In this document: positions 27,287-35,838 of the stretch, one piece after another
How positions within the stretch are numbered: the first letter of the stretch is position 1
Layout of the letters: each line of letters begins with the position of its first letter
DNA from: Geobacter sp.
Lineage (GTDB): Bacteria; Desulfobacterota; Desulfuromonadia; Geobacterales; DSM-12255
Assembly (NCBI GenBank): GCA_009684525.1
Contig: WKKR01000004.1
Coordinates: 248,001 to 312,000, forward strand
Length of the DNA stretch: 64,000 nt
Direction of reading: 5' to 3'
Notes under the pieces: generated by a model
Database searches by the model: none
What the model was told of the DNA's origin: nothing
What the model saw: the letters and a program-made list of their open reading frames with translations, nothing else
Position numbers and translations under genes: made by a program

Positions 27287-27320
27287 AAAAGGGCCGTTCC
27301 ATTTGGAACGGCCCTTTTTT
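27287..27320 (+). terminator. Rho-independent terminator of the small plus-strand gene
   Basis: GGGCCGTTCC (27291-27300), loop ATTT, GGAACGGCCC (27305-27314), then TTTTTT; flanking A/T pairs extend the stem to 14 bp. It is almost symmetrical (A-run before, T-run after), so it can also terminate minus-strand transcription coming from the ccdA-glyoxalase operon. Confidence 0.9.
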
Positions 27321-27342
27321 GACACACGATCAGTCGAACGAA

Positions 27343-27762
27343 TCAGCGAGTCGATTCCTCCAGAACCACCATATAGCCATCGGGATCGAAGCACCAGAGA
27401 TCCTTGATACCATAGGGCTGCTCTTCCAGAGGGTAGAGTATCTCCATCTCCTCCTCCAACAGCGCCTGGTAGATATCATCCAACCCGGTAACCCTGAAAT
27501 GCAGTGTTGCCCCTACCCCCTTGGGAAACATGGCAAATCGCTCTTCCAGGACCGGATGGACCTTCAGCACCGTGGCTTCCTCGACGAATATCAATTCCCA
27601 TCCGTCCAACTTCATCTCCAAATGCTCAGGAGCACCCAATACCGTTACGGCCCGACGCACGGGAAGTTCAAGGATGCCGACATAAAATGCTTCCGTCGTG
27701 GAAAGATTGGCAACCGTCAACTGGATGGAAACCTTCGGTACATGGCGGCTCAACCGGTTCAC
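27343..27762 (-). CDS. Glyoxalase/VOC-fold protein
   Basis: 139 residues with two beta-alpha-beta-beta-beta units of the vicinal-oxygen-chelate fold (VSIQLTVANLSTTEAFYVGILELPV at the start; DLWCFDPDGYMVVLEES at the end). The ligand set (His/Glu) of classical glyoxalase I is not clear: the first strand has Gln rather than His. The substrate is unknown. Its start overlaps the ccdA stop by 4 bp, so it is co-translated with the cytochrome/thiol-redox genes. Confidence 0.78.
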   Translation of the reverse strand: MNRLSRHVPKVSIQLTVANLSTTEAFYVGILELPVRRAVTVLGAPEHLEMKLDGWELIFVEEATVLKVHPVLEERFAMFPKGVGATLHFRVTGLDDIYQALLEEEMEILYPLEEQPYGIKDLWCFDPDGYMVVLEESTR

Positions 27763-28484
27763 CCCCCGAATATCTTTAAGGAGAATCGTCCCAAAACCGT
27801 CAGGTAGTTGGTAAAGATCATAACACCAACGACAATGAGGAACAGACCGGTTACGATCTCAAAGATCCGGATATGCTTTTTAAACCGGTTGAACAGGACG
27901 AGGAATTTGTGCATGGCAAGCGCAGAGAGAAAAAACGGGATAGCCAGCCCCATGGAATAGGTCAACAGCAGGGCTATGCCGTGGTAGACCGTGTCTTCCG
28001 TGGCGGCAACCATGAGGATCGAGGCGAGGATCGGTCCGATGCAGGGGGTCCAACCTGCGGCAAAGGCAAGCCCCACCAACAGACTCCCCAGATAACCGGC
28101 AGGTTTGCGTTGGATACTGACCCGTTTTTCCCCCAGAAGCGCATGAATCGGCACGAGCCCGGTCACATGGATGCCAAAGATGATAATGAGCACCCCACCG
28201 ACCTTTCTGATCAAACCCATATGCTCTTGCAGAAAACCGCCGATGAAGGTGGCAGACGCGCCGAGAAGCACAAAGACTATCGTAAATCCCGCAATGAACA
28301 GCAGCGAATGAATGATTGTCTGCTGCCTGACCTTGTGGGCAGGATGCTCCTCCTGGAGATCGGCAAAGGAAAGACCGGTAATGTAGGTGATATATGACGG
28401 TATCAGGGGAAGGACGCAGGGGGAGAGAAACGAAAGAAGCCCTGCGAAGAACGCCCCGATAAAGCTGATATTGCCGGATTCCAT
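27759..28484 (-). CDS. ccdA: CcdA-type thiol electron transporter
   Basis: 241 residues, six predicted membrane helices. The two conserved redox cysteines are in SFLSPCVLPLIPSY and AAGWTPCIGPILA. CcdA proteins carry reducing power from cytoplasmic thioredoxin to periplasmic partners such as TlpA/ResA for cytochrome c maturation. I chose the ATG at 28484 (GGAG six bases upstream) over an ATG/alternative at 28559 that adds a hydrophilic 25-residue stretch overlapping the upstream gene. A TlpA-like lipoprotein gene lies 23 bp upstream. Confidence 0.93.
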   Translation of the reverse strand: MESGNISFIGAFFAGLLSFLSPCVLPLIPSYITYITGLSFADLQEEHPAHKVRQQTIIHSLLFIAGFTIVFVLLGASATFIGGFLQEHMGLIRKVGGVLIIIFGIHVTGLVPIHALLGEKRVSIQRKPAGYLGSLLVGLAFAAGWTPCIGPILASILMVAATEDTVYHGIALLLTYSMGLAIPFFLSALAMHKFLVLFNRFKKHIRIFEIVTGLFLIVVGVMIFTNYLTVLGRFSLKIFGG

Positions 28485-28507
28485 GTACGCTCCGATTCGG
28501 TCCTCTG

Positions 28508-29026
28508 CTACTGGGTGGTCAGTTCGTTGAAATAATTGATTACCTCGGGAGCGCTCCAATCCAGGCCGCCGATGAATTTTTTCAGTATAACACCCTTCTT
28601 ATCGATGACAAAGGTTTCCGGAACGCCGGTAACACCGTACATCTTGCCGATGCTCTGGCCAGGATCGTTCAAGGCCGGAAGCAAAAATCTGTTCTCCTTA
28701 AAGAAGGCATCTACTGCGGGCTTGCCGCCATCGTCAATGGAAACCGCCAGCATCTGAAAAGGCTTGCCAGACATTGCCTGGTTGAGCCTCATCATGGATG
28801 GGATTTCCTCCTTGCAGGGAGGACACCATGTCGCCCAGAAATTGAGCATGACCACCTTCCCGCGCAACGAGGCAAGACTTACATCCTTGCCTGAAAGGTC
28901 TTTGAGGGTGAACTCGGGTGCGGGAGCACCTACCTTTGCCTCCATGTCCGGGCTCTTGTCCCCTTTGGAACAGCCAGTCAAGGCAACGCAGACTGCCAGC
29001 ACGATCATCAGTACAATTCGTTTCAT
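28508..29026 (-). CDS. TlpA/ResA-like lipoprotein thioredoxin
   Basis: 172 residues from ATG 29026 (GGGAG seven bases upstream). Lipoprotein signal MKRIVLMIVLAVCVALTGC with lipobox LTGC, so anchored facing the periplasm. Thioredoxin fold with active site WCPPC (NFWATWCPPCKEEIP), a ResA/TlpA-type Glu insertion and cis-Pro loop GVPETFVID. Likely receives electrons from the adjacent CcdA and reduces apocytochrome CxxCH thiols. In-frame starts further upstream (to 29122) lack ribosome sites. Confidence 0.92.
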   Translation of the reverse strand: MKRIVLMIVLAVCVALTGCSKGDKSPDMEAKVGAPAPEFTLKDLSGKDVSLASLRGKVVMLNFWATWCPPCKEEIPSMMRLNQAMSGKPFQMLAVSIDDGGKPAVDAFFKENRFLLPALNDPGQSIGKMYGVTGVPETFVIDKKGVILKKFIGGLDWSAPEVINYFNELTTQ

Positions 29027-29244
29027 CAGCATACTCCCGTCAAATGTTCTTTTCGTTGCTCCTGTGTGGTATAGCTGGCGCCGATACAAGGGTACGCAGG
29101 TGTACTTCGGCATGCAGAGCACAGGATCTCAACACTCTATTATGTCAGATATTACGGGAATGCAAGGATATTTTGGAGACAATACAGGAGGGTTACCATG
29201 CCCGATGCGGGCACGGCAGGAGTGAACGCTGATACGCGCAGCCT

Positions 29245-29487
29245 TCAGGGGTACAGTTCTTCTTTGATCTGCTGGCGGATCCTGCGCGTGGAGATGGCTA
29301 ACGGGAGAACCTGCTCATGCACATGGAGGACATCTTCGAGTGTCACTCCATCGTTGATGATGATATCCTCTCCCCCCAGATGAGTCTTGGCAAAATGCCG
29401 TCCATCATCCCGGCAATAGACCAAGACCTGAAAGCTTTCTCCATCTACCTTGACGTGCGTTTCATGAACCAGTTTTCCGTTTCTCAT
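29245..29487 (-). CDS. Conserved-looking small protein of unknown function
   Basis: 80 residues, hydrophilic, no signal peptide. Begins MRNGKLVHETHVKVDGESFQ and contains several His/Asp residues. AGGTG lies before the ATG. No family recognised. It stands alone with about 220 bp to the TlpA-like gene and 160 bp to the prenyl synthase gene. Codon use looks like its neighbours. Confidence 0.6.
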   Translation of the reverse strand: MRNGKLVHETHVKVDGESFQVLVYCRDDGRHFAKTHLGGEDIIINDGVTLEDVLHVHEQVLPLAISTRRIRQQIKEELYP

Positions 29488-29647
29488 AACATTTCACCTA
29501 CAATCTGAGCACTTACAGATTTCATATCCTTGTGCATATGCATGCAATATACTAACCAACTATAACAGGTTAATTTCCCGACAGTTATAGGGAAACGCCG
29601 TTTGAATGGCAGTTATTTAGCACAAGCGTGCGGGGATTTCGCGAAAG

Positions 29648-30616
29648 TCAGCGCTGGCGGGTAACCACGTAATCGGAGAGTTCCACAAGAGCGGATTTTA
29701 CCGAGGAGGGAGAGAATGATTCAAGAGCTTGTTTGGCCCGGTTGGTATATTCTCTGGCCCTGTTCACGGTGAATTCGATGCCACCGTAACGGTGAACCGC
29801 ATCGAAGACGAACTGGAAATCATCGTCGGACAGCTCTTCGGCTGTGACGATTTCGCCGATCCGCTCCCGCTCGTCGGCAGTACAGAGTTGCAGGGTATGA
29901 ATAAGCGGAAGGGTTATCTTCCCCTCCTCCAGATCGTGACCGATGCTCTTGCCGAATTCTGCCTGGTTGGCGGCATAGTCCAGCACATCGTCCATCAACT
30001 GGAAAGCTATGCCGAGTTGCATGCCGAACTCGCTCAGGTCCTGCTCCAGTTCGGGAGAGACCTTTCCAAGTATGGCTCCGGCCTGGCAGGCCGCAGAAAT
30101 CAGGACGGCTGTCTTGCACTTGACGACTTCGATATAACGTTCCTCGGTCAGGGAAAGGTCGCTGGTACAGACGAGCTGGAGTACCTCCCCTTCCGCGATC
30201 ATGGTGGTGGCGCCGGAGAGAACCCGCAGGACATTGAGGTCGCCATCGGCAACCATGAGGGAAAATGACTTGGAGAAAAGGAAATCCCCGACCAGCACCG
30301 ACGCCTCATTCCCCCAGAGGGTATTGGCGGATGCGATGCCACGGCGGATGTTGGCATTGTCGACAACATCGTCATGGAGCAGGGTTGCCGTGTGGATGAA
30401 CTCGATGACACTCGCCAGGGGGACGTGACGGTCGCCGCGATACTCGCACAGCTTTGCCGACAGCAGCAGAAGCGCAGGGCGGATGCGCTTGCCGCCACTT
30501 GCAAGTACATACTCCCCGACCTTGCGGATCAGCGGCACATCCGATGCCAGATCTTTCTTGAACTGCTGCTCTACCTGTTTAAGTTCATCTCCGATGAGTT
30601 CCAGCGCTGTTTCCAT
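29648..30616 (-). CDS. Trans-polyprenyl diphosphate synthase (octaprenyl/heptaprenyl type)
   Basis: 322 residues. Adds isopentenyl units to an allylic diphosphate to make the side chain of menaquinone or ubiquinone. First Asp-rich motif LLHDDVVDNANIRRG, second QLMDDVLDY, both intact, plus GGKRIRPALLLLSAK at the N-terminal side. The ATG at 30616 has GAGGA about six bases upstream; an earlier start at 30664 is less likely. Chain length cannot be set without knowing the residues before the first motif in context; IspB-like is the best guess. Confidence 0.92.
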   Translation of the reverse strand: METALELIGDELKQVEQQFKKDLASDVPLIRKVGEYVLASGGKRIRPALLLLSAKLCEYRGDRHVPLASVIEFIHTATLLHDDVVDNANIRRGIASANTLWGNEASVLVGDFLFSKSFSLMVADGDLNVLRVLSGATTMIAEGEVLQLVCTSDLSLTEERYIEVVKCKTAVLISAACQAGAILGKVSPELEQDLSEFGMQLGIAFQLMDDVLDYAANQAEFGKSIGHDLEEGKITLPLIHTLQLCTADERERIGEIVTAEELSDDDFQFVFDAVHRYGGIEFTVNRAREYTNRAKQALESFSPSSVKSALVELSDYVVTRQR

Positions 30617-30892
30617 GACGTATCCTCGGCTCAATGCTCCGGCAATACTATAGGAAGGGTGCAAGATTTGTCAAAGCATTTCTGGTCGCGAGTTCCCCTC
30701 CACCATGCCCGGAAAATTCGCGCATAGAGAGGGCTCATCACCATCGCCGAGAGGGGATTACCGGTGGGACATCACTAGAATATTCAAATGTATACACCAT
30801 TCACCCTCCTTGAAAAATCCCGACAGACTCTGTAAGATTAAAAATCGGTCGGGCTGAGCCCGTTATCCCAACATTCTCGCGAGGTAGCTTTG

Positions 30893-32389
30893 ATGACCCG
30901 ATTCATGCAGAACATTCTGACGGTGACGATCTCTCTTCTCCTTTGCGGAACCGCTTTTGGCGCTGGCCTTGCCGAGCGGGTCCAGGAACACATGCTTGCA
31001 AACGGGATGAAGCTGTTGATGGTCGAGAGGCACACCTCGCCAACCGTCTCGGCTTGGATACGTTTCAAAGTCGGCAGTGTGGACGAACGGAGCGATGAGC
31101 GCGGCATTGCCCACCTCCTTGAACACATGCTCTTCAAGGGGACCAAAACACTCGGGACCAAGGATTATGCAGCTGAAAAACCCCTGCTCGACCGGATCGA
31201 AACCACTGCCGAAGCGCTGATGGCGGAAAAGCTCCTGCGCGAAAAGGCAGACCAGCAAAAACTGGGTGTACTGAAGAAACAGCTCGCAGACCTCGAAACA
31301 GAAGCGGGTAAATATGTCATCAAAGAAGAGTTTGCCGAGATCTATGCAAAAAATGGCGGCGTCAGCTACAACGCCTTCACCAGCAAAGACGGTACGACCT
31401 ACCTGATCTCCCTGCCGTCAAACAAGCTGGAACTCTGGGCCGCCATCGAGTCGGACCGGATGAAAAATGCAGTGCTGCGGGAATTCTATACCGAGCGGGA
31501 CGTGGTCATGGAGGAACGCCGACGTTCCTATGACGCCGAACCTTCGGGCCGGCTCTGGGAAACCTTCCTGGCAACGGCATTCGTTGCCCACCCCAATGGA
31601 CAGCCGACCATCGGCTGGATGTCCGATATCGAGAATCTCTCCCGAACCAAGGCCGAGAAATTCCTGCATGCCTATTACGCCCCCAATAACGCCATCATCG
31701 CCATTGTCGGCGACATCGACCCGGCCAAGACCATTGCCTTGGTAGAACGTTACTTTGCCGACATCCCGCCCGGCAAGACCGTGCCGCCGGTGGCAGTCGA
31801 GGAACCGAAGCAGGCCGGTGAAAAACGGGTGGAAATAGAAGGAGACGCCGAGCCGCAGGTGCTCATAGGCTTTCACAAGCCGACACTTCCCAGCCCGGAT
31901 GATTATGTCTTCGATGTCATCGACATGCTGATGGCCGATGGCCGGACGTCGCGCCTCTACCAGAAACTGGTTGTAGAGAAACAGCTGGCCACGGATGTCG
32001 GTTCATTCTCCGCCCCTGGCAGCCGTTACCCCAACCTGTTCGTCATTGCCGCCACCCCGCGCGCACCGCACACGGTACAGGAGGTCGAGGCGGCCATCTA
32101 CGAAGAGATTGAGCGCTTCAAGACCGAACAGGTCAGCGAACATGACCTGCAGAAGATTCTCAACCGTCTCGAATTCGAAGAGTTCCGGCAGATGGGTTCC
32201 AATGGCGGGCTGGCCCGGAACCTCACCGAATATGAAGCAATAGCCGGGACTTGGCGGTACCTCATCGAGCATCGCCAGAAGGTCGCCAGCGTCACCCCCA
32301 TGGATGTGGTGCGGGTAGCCCGCACCTATCTCGTTCGTGAGAACCGGACCGTCGGCTTCATCACCACGAAGAAAGAGGTCTCCCAATGA
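30893..32389 (+). CDS. M16 family zinc peptidase, catalytic subunit
   Basis: 498 residues. Signal peptide about 1-22. The inverted zinc motif HxxEH is intact (HLLEHMLFKGT, His at about 73), with the downstream Glu region (ERDVVMEERRRSYDAEPSGR). ATG 30893 follows GAGGT by seven bases; a TTG three bases earlier is less likely. It overlaps by 4 bp with the next gene, an M16 partner without the motif, so a heterodimer in the periplasm or outer leaflet is likely, as for other bacterial M16B pairs. Confidence 0.92.
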   Translation: MTRFMQNILTVTISLLLCGTAFGAGLAERVQEHMLANGMKLLMVERHTSPTVSAWIRFKVGSVDERSDERGIAHLLEHMLFKGTKTLGTKDYAAEKPLLDRIETTAEALMAEKLLREKADQQKLGVLKKQLADLETEAGKYVIKEEFAEIYAKNGGVSYNAFTSKDGTTYLISLPSNKLELWAAIESDRMKNAVLREFYTERDVVMEERRRSYDAEPSGRLWETFLATAFVAHPNGQPTIGWMSDIENLSRTKAEKFLHAYYAPNNAIIAIVGDIDPAKTIALVERYFADIPPGKTVPPVAVEEPKQAGEKRVEIEGDAEPQVLIGFHKPTLPSPDDYVFDVIDMLMADGRTSRLYQKLVVEKQLATDVGSFSAPGSRYPNLFVIAATPRAPHTVQEVEAAIYEEIERFKTEQVSEHDLQKILNRLEFEEFRQMGSNGGLARNLTEYEAIAGTWRYLIEHRQKVASVTPMDVVRVARTYLVRENRTVGFITTKKEVSQ

Positions 32390-33828
32390 GCAGAACTGTC
32401 TATTTCCTTACGGCACTTTTCCTGTCAGCTCTCCTGCTCACGGCATGCGTCGCCCAGCAGGTAAAGGCAAACCCCCGCACCATGACATTCCCGCCGCTTG
32501 CGTTCGAGATCCCGAAGAGTCAGCGGGTCCAGCTTTCCAACGGCATGACGCTCTACGTCCTGGAAGACCATGAACTCCCCATCGTCAGCATGACCGCCTA
32601 CGTCAATACCGGCAGCATCTACGAACCCGCCGATAAATGCGGCCTGGCCGGCCTCACCGGCGCAGTCATGCGCAGCGGCGGCACCACCGACTACCCGCCG
32701 GAGAAGCTCGACGCAGAGCTCGAATTCATGGCATCTGCCATCGAAGCCAGCATTGGCAGCGATGTCGGTAATGTCTCCCTTTCCACCCTCACCAAAAACC
32801 TGGATAAATCCTTGCAGATGTTCAGCCAGGTCATGCTGCACCCCGCATTCAGGGAAGACCGCGTCACCCTTGCCAAAAACCGCACCATCGAAGGCCTGCG
32901 ACGCCAGAATGACAACCCCAAGGCTGTGGCCGATCGGGAGCTCTTCAAGGCGCTGTACGCCGGGCATCCGCTCGGGCGTTATCCGACAATCGACACAATC
33001 CGGAACATCCAGAGGGAGGATCTGGTGGCATTTCACCAACGCTACTTCCATCCCGACCGCACCATCCTCGCAGTGGCCGGCGACGTGAACACCGGAGACC
33101 TCGTCAAAAAACTGGAGACGCTCTTTGCCGGCTGGAAAAAATCGGACGAACCCCTGCCGACGGTAGCGACCCCGGCAACGGAGGTTCGGCCCCAGGTCCT
33201 TCTCGCCCGCAAGGAAATCAACCAGTCGGCGATCCGCATGGGGCACCTCGGGGTCAACAAGGACAATCCGGACATCTACGCCATCCGGGTGATGGATTAC
33301 ATCCTGGGTGGAGGGTTCACCTCACGGCTCACCACCGAGATCCGTTCCAATCAGGGGCTCGCCTATAACGTAGACAGCCGTTTCGATGTGGGACGCCGCT
33401 TCATCGGCACCTTCATCGCCGAAACCGAGACCAAGTCCGAGTCCACTGCCAAGGCCATCACCCTCATGCGTGACATCATCGCCGGCATGACCAGAGCTCC
33501 GGTTACCGACCAGGAACTGGAACTGGCCAAGGACTCCATCGTCAACGCCTTTATCTTCGGCTTCGTGAAGCCCGACGCCGTGGTCAACCAGCAGGCACGC
33601 CTCGAATACTACGGTTACCCTCCGGGTTATCTGGAAAACTATCGTAGCAACATTGCCAAAGTGACCAAGGAGGACGTGCTCAGGGTCTCCAGGAAATACC
33701 TGCACCCCAACGCAATGGTCCTGAGCGTGGTTGGGAGGGAGTCGTCATTCGACCAGCCGCTCTCCATCTTCGGCCAGGTCACCGAGGTCAAGCTCGACGT
33801 TGCCGGAAACGGAGCTGCGCCGAAATGA
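32386..33828 (+). CDS. M16 family lipoprotein, non-catalytic partner
   Basis: 480 residues. Lipoprotein signal with lipobox LLTAC (Cys at about 21). The position of the HxxEH motif is occupied by GLAGLTGAVMRSGGT, so zinc binding is lost. The C-terminal half keeps the R..Y substrate-contact segment (EIRSNQGLAYNVDSRF). It is coupled to the catalytic M16 gene upstream and the deacetylase gene downstream by 4-bp overlaps. Confidence 0.9.
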   Translation: MSRTVYFLTALFLSALLLTACVAQQVKANPRTMTFPPLAFEIPKSQRVQLSNGMTLYVLEDHELPIVSMTAYVNTGSIYEPADKCGLAGLTGAVMRSGGTTDYPPEKLDAELEFMASAIEASIGSDVGNVSLSTLTKNLDKSLQMFSQVMLHPAFREDRVTLAKNRTIEGLRRQNDNPKAVADRELFKALYAGHPLGRYPTIDTIRNIQREDLVAFHQRYFHPDRTILAVAGDVNTGDLVKKLETLFAGWKKSDEPLPTVATPATEVRPQVLLARKEINQSAIRMGHLGVNKDNPDIYAIRVMDYILGGGFTSRLTTEIRSNQGLAYNVDSRFDVGRRFIGTFIAETETKSESTAKAITLMRDIIAGMTRAPVTDQELELAKDSIVNAFIFGFVKPDAVVNQQARLEYYGYPPGYLENYRSNIAKVTKEDVLRVSRKYLHPNAMVLSVVGRESSFDQPLSIFGQVTEVKLDVAGNGAAPK

Positions 33829-34616
33829 CCCGATTCCTTGCCTCCCTTGCTCTCCTTTTCCTGCTCGTTGCCCCGGTTGCAGCCCAGCCACCCGTCCAGC
33901 AACCGGGCGTGCCGATCCTCCTCTACCACCGCTTCGGTCCAACCGTTGCCGACGGTATGACCATAACCACGCCGGTATTTGAGTCGCACCTCAAATACCT
34001 GAAGGAAAACGGCTATACCGTCATCCCTCTGCGGCGGCTCATCGACTGGTACCAGAAAAAGGCACCGGCACCGCCGGCAAAATCGGTGGTTATCGTCGAG
34101 GATGACGCACACAAGACCGTTTATGCCGACATGTTGCCGCTGGTAAAGAAATACCGGGTACCGGTGACGGTCTTCGTCTACCCTTCGGCCATTTCCAACG
34201 CCAGCTATGCCATGACCTGGGACCAGCTGCGCGAACTGAAGAAATCAGGACTTTTCGACATCCAGTCACACACCTACTGGCACCCCAATTTCAAGCGGGA
34301 AAAGCGCAAACTGCCGCCGGCAGAGTACGCGAAACTGGTGGATACGCAGTTGAAAAAATCGAAGGACAAGCTGGAAAAGGAGTTGGGGGGGAAGGTTGAC
34401 ATGCTGGCCTGGCCTTTTGGCCTCTATGACGACTACCTGCTCGGCAGGGCTGCTGCTGCCGGCTACATTGCCAGTTTCACCATAGAACGGCGCCATGCCG
34501 GGGCAAACGATTCGATCATGAAACTGCCGCGCTATCTGCTCATCAATGCCGACCAGGGCACTGCATTTGCCCGGATCCTGGCCGGTACGGCGCCCAAACG
34601 GAACATCGTTTACTAA
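33825..34616 (+). CDS. Exported polysaccharide deacetylase (NodB-fold)
   Basis: 263 residues with a signal peptide (1-about 20). NodB-type fold: YHRFGPTVADGMTITTPVFESHLKYL resembles the PgaB/IcaB-like start, motif 1 is VVIVEDDAH (normally TFDDG), and motif 2 is SHTYWHPNF with both metal His. Motif 3 may be AWPFGLYDDY. Probably removes N-acetyl groups from an envelope or matrix polysaccharide. It overlaps the M16 lipoprotein gene by 4 bp. The atypical first motif leaves activity open. Confidence 0.85.
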   Translation: MTRFLASLALLFLLVAPVAAQPPVQQPGVPILLYHRFGPTVADGMTITTPVFESHLKYLKENGYTVIPLRRLIDWYQKKAPAPPAKSVVIVEDDAHKTVYADMLPLVKKYRVPVTVFVYPSAISNASYAMTWDQLRELKKSGLFDIQSHTYWHPNFKREKRKLPPAEYAKLVDTQLKKSKDKLEKELGGKVDMLAWPFGLYDDYLLGRAAAAGYIASFTIERRHAGANDSIMKLPRYLLINADQGTAFARILAGTAPKRNIVY

Positions 34617-34619
34617 CGG

Positions 34620-34808
34620 TTACCGCTTCTCCCTGGCTGCTTCAGGGCGGTTGAGCGACTCGAACAGCTCAATCTGCTCCTGCAGGGAGAGCTTCTTCCC
34701 GGCAGGACATCCCTGACCGAGGCAGAGCCGGCACCGGTCGTCGCTGCACCACTGGCAGAAGTGACAATCCGGGCAGGGGTGCTTTTTCGCCTCCACTTCA
34801 TCGCCCAT
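34620..34808 (-). CDS. Cys-rich mini-protein
   Basis: 62 residues. The first half carries seven Cys and a His (HPCPDCHFCQWCSDDRCRLCLG and CPAG), in pairs that could hold zinc or an iron-sulfur cluster; the second half is a charged helix. GGACGGTGA lies before the ATG, and the gene starts 18 bp after the proC stop on the same strand, so it is probably in the proC operon. No family recognised. It converges with the deacetylase gene, three bases apart. Confidence 0.7.
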   Translation of the reverse strand: MGDEVEAKKHPCPDCHFCQWCSDDRCRLCLGQGCPAGKKLSLQEQIELFESLNRPEAAREKR

Positions 34809-34826
34809 GATTCACCGTCCAAATGT

Positions 34827-35642
34827 TCACGCCTTTTTGCCCAACTCCACCGAGCGGGCCGTGGCAGCGTCCACGGCCTGCATCACCGTCCCGCGGAAGC
34901 TGCCGATCTCCAGGGCCTTGAGCCCGGCAATGGTGGTTCCTCCTGGGGAAGTCACCTTCTCGCGCAAGACAGCAGGATGATCTCCGGTTTCAGCCAAAAG
35001 AGATGCCGTACCGAGTACCGTCTGCAGGGCCAGGCCAAAGGCGGTCTCCCGCGGCAGCCCGTTTTTCACCCCTGCATCGGACAGGGCCTCGATAAAGGTC
35101 AGAACATAGGCGGGCCCGCTCCCCGACAGACCGGTAACCGCATCGATCAGCCGCTCGTCCACCACCCAACACTTTCCTACCATGCCGAAGATGGCCTGGG
35201 TTACGGCCAAGTCCTGCTCAAGCGCATGGGCTCCCGGTGCTATGCCGGTGGCTCCCTGCAGCACCAGTGCCGGCGTATTGGGCATGACCCGCACCACCCT
35301 GACCGGCTGGAGAAATGCCGCTTCCAAGGCTGCAGAAGGCACACCGGCCATCATGGAAATGAGGAGCTTCTCGGCTGTCAGCTGTGCACTGATCCCTCCC
35401 AGGGCTGCCGAAGCGACCTGCGGCTTTACCGCCATGAGCAGCACATCGCATCGTTCGACGACCGCCGCATTGTTCTCGCTGACCTCCACCTGATAGCGGT
35501 CAGCCAGATACTCCCTGCGCCTCTGCAACGGTTCGGCAACCCGCAGAGAGCCGGCAGCCACCCCTCCCTGCACCAAACCGCGGATCAAAGCCTCTGCCAT
35601 GTTGCCGCCACCGATAAATCCGATCTGCTTTCCGTCCAGCAT
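34827..35642 (-). CDS. proC: Pyrroline-5-carboxylate reductase
   Basis: Reduces pyrroline-5-carboxylate to proline with NAD(P)H. 271 residues. Rossmann motif IGFIGGGNMAEALIRGL at the start, AVKPQ near 72, and the dimer/active-site signature VTGLSGSGPAYVLTFIEALSDAGVKNGLPR near 160-190, followed by SPGGTTIAGLKALE. GGAGGTGAC precedes the ATG. Confidence 0.97.
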   Translation of the reverse strand: MLDGKQIGFIGGGNMAEALIRGLVQGGVAAGSLRVAEPLQRRREYLADRYQVEVSENNAAVVERCDVLLMAVKPQVASAALGGISAQLTAEKLLISMMAGVPSAALEAAFLQPVRVVRVMPNTPALVLQGATGIAPGAHALEQDLAVTQAIFGMVGKCWVVDERLIDAVTGLSGSGPAYVLTFIEALSDAGVKNGLPRETAFGLALQTVLGTASLLAETGDHPAVLREKVTSPGGTTIAGLKALEIGSFRGTVMQAVDAATARSVELGKKA

Positions 35643-35776
35643 GCCGTGTCACCTCCCCAATGGACCTTGTTCCCTTTCTGCCCAAGGGTATAGAACATTT
35701 TCGACAAGTCAACAGCTTTTGCACCGTAACCGCTCCCACGCTTTTCCAGGCAGCAGTAAGGTGCTAAACTTTTAAC

Positions 35777-35805
35777 TTGACAGAATTATCGGTAAGGAAT
35801 ATTGG
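35777..35805 (+). promoter_or_regulatory. Candidate sigma-70 promoter for the polyamine genes
   Basis: TTGACA (35777-35782), a 17-base spacer, then TATTGG (35800-35805). Predicted start about 27 bases before the carboxynorspermidine synthase ATG. The -35 is perfect and the spacing ideal; the -10 is weak. It lies in the 196-bp divergent region shared with proC. Confidence 0.4.
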
Positions 35806-35838
35806 GAAGGGTCCAGCACAAATACCGGAGGTTGGCAT

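Noticed and set aside
29090-29110. Possible sigma-54 site near the TlpA-like gene (TGGTATAGCTGGCGC)
   Set aside because: Only the GG/GC core fits and it faces away from the gene.
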